In this document: positions 6,708 to 6,768 of the stretch, piece by piece
How positions within the stretch are numbered: position 1 is the stretch's first letter
How the letters are laid out: each line of letters opens with the position of its first letter
From: Anaerolineae bacterium
GTDB taxonomy: Bacteria; Chloroflexota; Anaerolineae; Anaerolineales; Villigracilaceae
Assembly: GCA_003694975.1 (NCBI GenBank)
Contig: RFJH01000173.1
Coordinates: 1-6,768, forward strand
Direction of reading: 5' to 3'
DNA: 6,768 bases
Notes under the pieces: model-generated
Told to the model about the DNA's origin: nothing
Database searches by the model: none
The model's input: only the letters and a program-made list of their open reading frames with translations
Position numbers and translations under genes: made by a program

Positions 6708-6768
6708 CTATGGCAGGGTAAAGCGCATTACACGCTGGTTTTCTGCATCGGTGACCCAGATGTGCCCT
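6708..6768 (-). CDS. Partial C-terminus of an NHL-repeat beta-propeller protein
   Basis: The last 19 codons and TAG stop (6708-6710) of a leftward gene that enters from the right edge. The peptide HIWVTDAENQRVMRF plus TLP fits the NHL blade pattern (aromatic-V-x-D-x-x-N-x-R-V/I-x-x-F), seen in beta-propellers of secreted, surface or signalling proteins, usually as the closing blade. The rest of the protein is outside the window, so its total role, length and any signal peptide are unknown. Ninety-eight bases separate it from sucC, which has its own promoter, so the two need not be linked. Confidence 0.65.
   Translation of the reverse strand, partial: GHIWVTDAENQRVMRFTLP

Overview
The window is GC-rich, densely coding bacterial DNA. 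Proteins of this style (short SucC/SucD, a UbiA prenyltransferase, a B12-dependent mutase, an opine-type dehydrogenase, a possible HdrC-like protein) suggest an anaerobic or thermophilic Chloroflexota, perhaps Anaerolineae. That is inferred from protein style, not from a marker gene.

Left part (1-482): the first 38 codons of a leftward gene, possibly HdrC-like iron-sulfur electron transfer, face a rightward gene cluster across a 367-base divergent region. That region is rich in dyads: three GTG-N8-CAC sites of CRP/FNR type, a separate ATTTGT-N4-ACAAAT dyad, an extended -10 promoter for the rightward genes, a structured leader of about 157 nt, and a perfect 11-bp hairpin in front of the leftward gene.

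Middle part (483-4385, + strand): three genes. (1) A 549-residue single-chain B12-dependent mutase joins an N-terminal cobalamin-binding domain to a barrel domain and tail resembling the glutamate mutase epsilon subunit. (2) Twenty-nine bases later comes an NAD(P)-dependent opine (octopine/nopaline) dehydrogenase-family protein. (3) After 85 bases comes a UbiA-family membrane prenyltransferase. The mutase/dehydrogenase pair is the most interesting unit: a carbon-skeleton rearrangement and an NAD(P)-linked step on an amino or oxo acid, with unknown substrates.

Convergent gap (4386-4606): a two-copy, highly palindromic repeat able to form a branched fold, then a near-perfect bidirectional terminator.

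Right part (4607-6768, - strand): succinyl-CoA synthetase sucC-sucD with a 4-nt ATGA overlap, driven from an extended -10 promoter. Upstream is the last 19 codons of a leftward gene ending in an NHL-type beta-propeller blade. SucCD links succinyl-CoA to ATP/GTP and would fit a metabolism that moves carbon through CoA thioesters. Nothing in the sequence shows that it works directly with the mutase operon.
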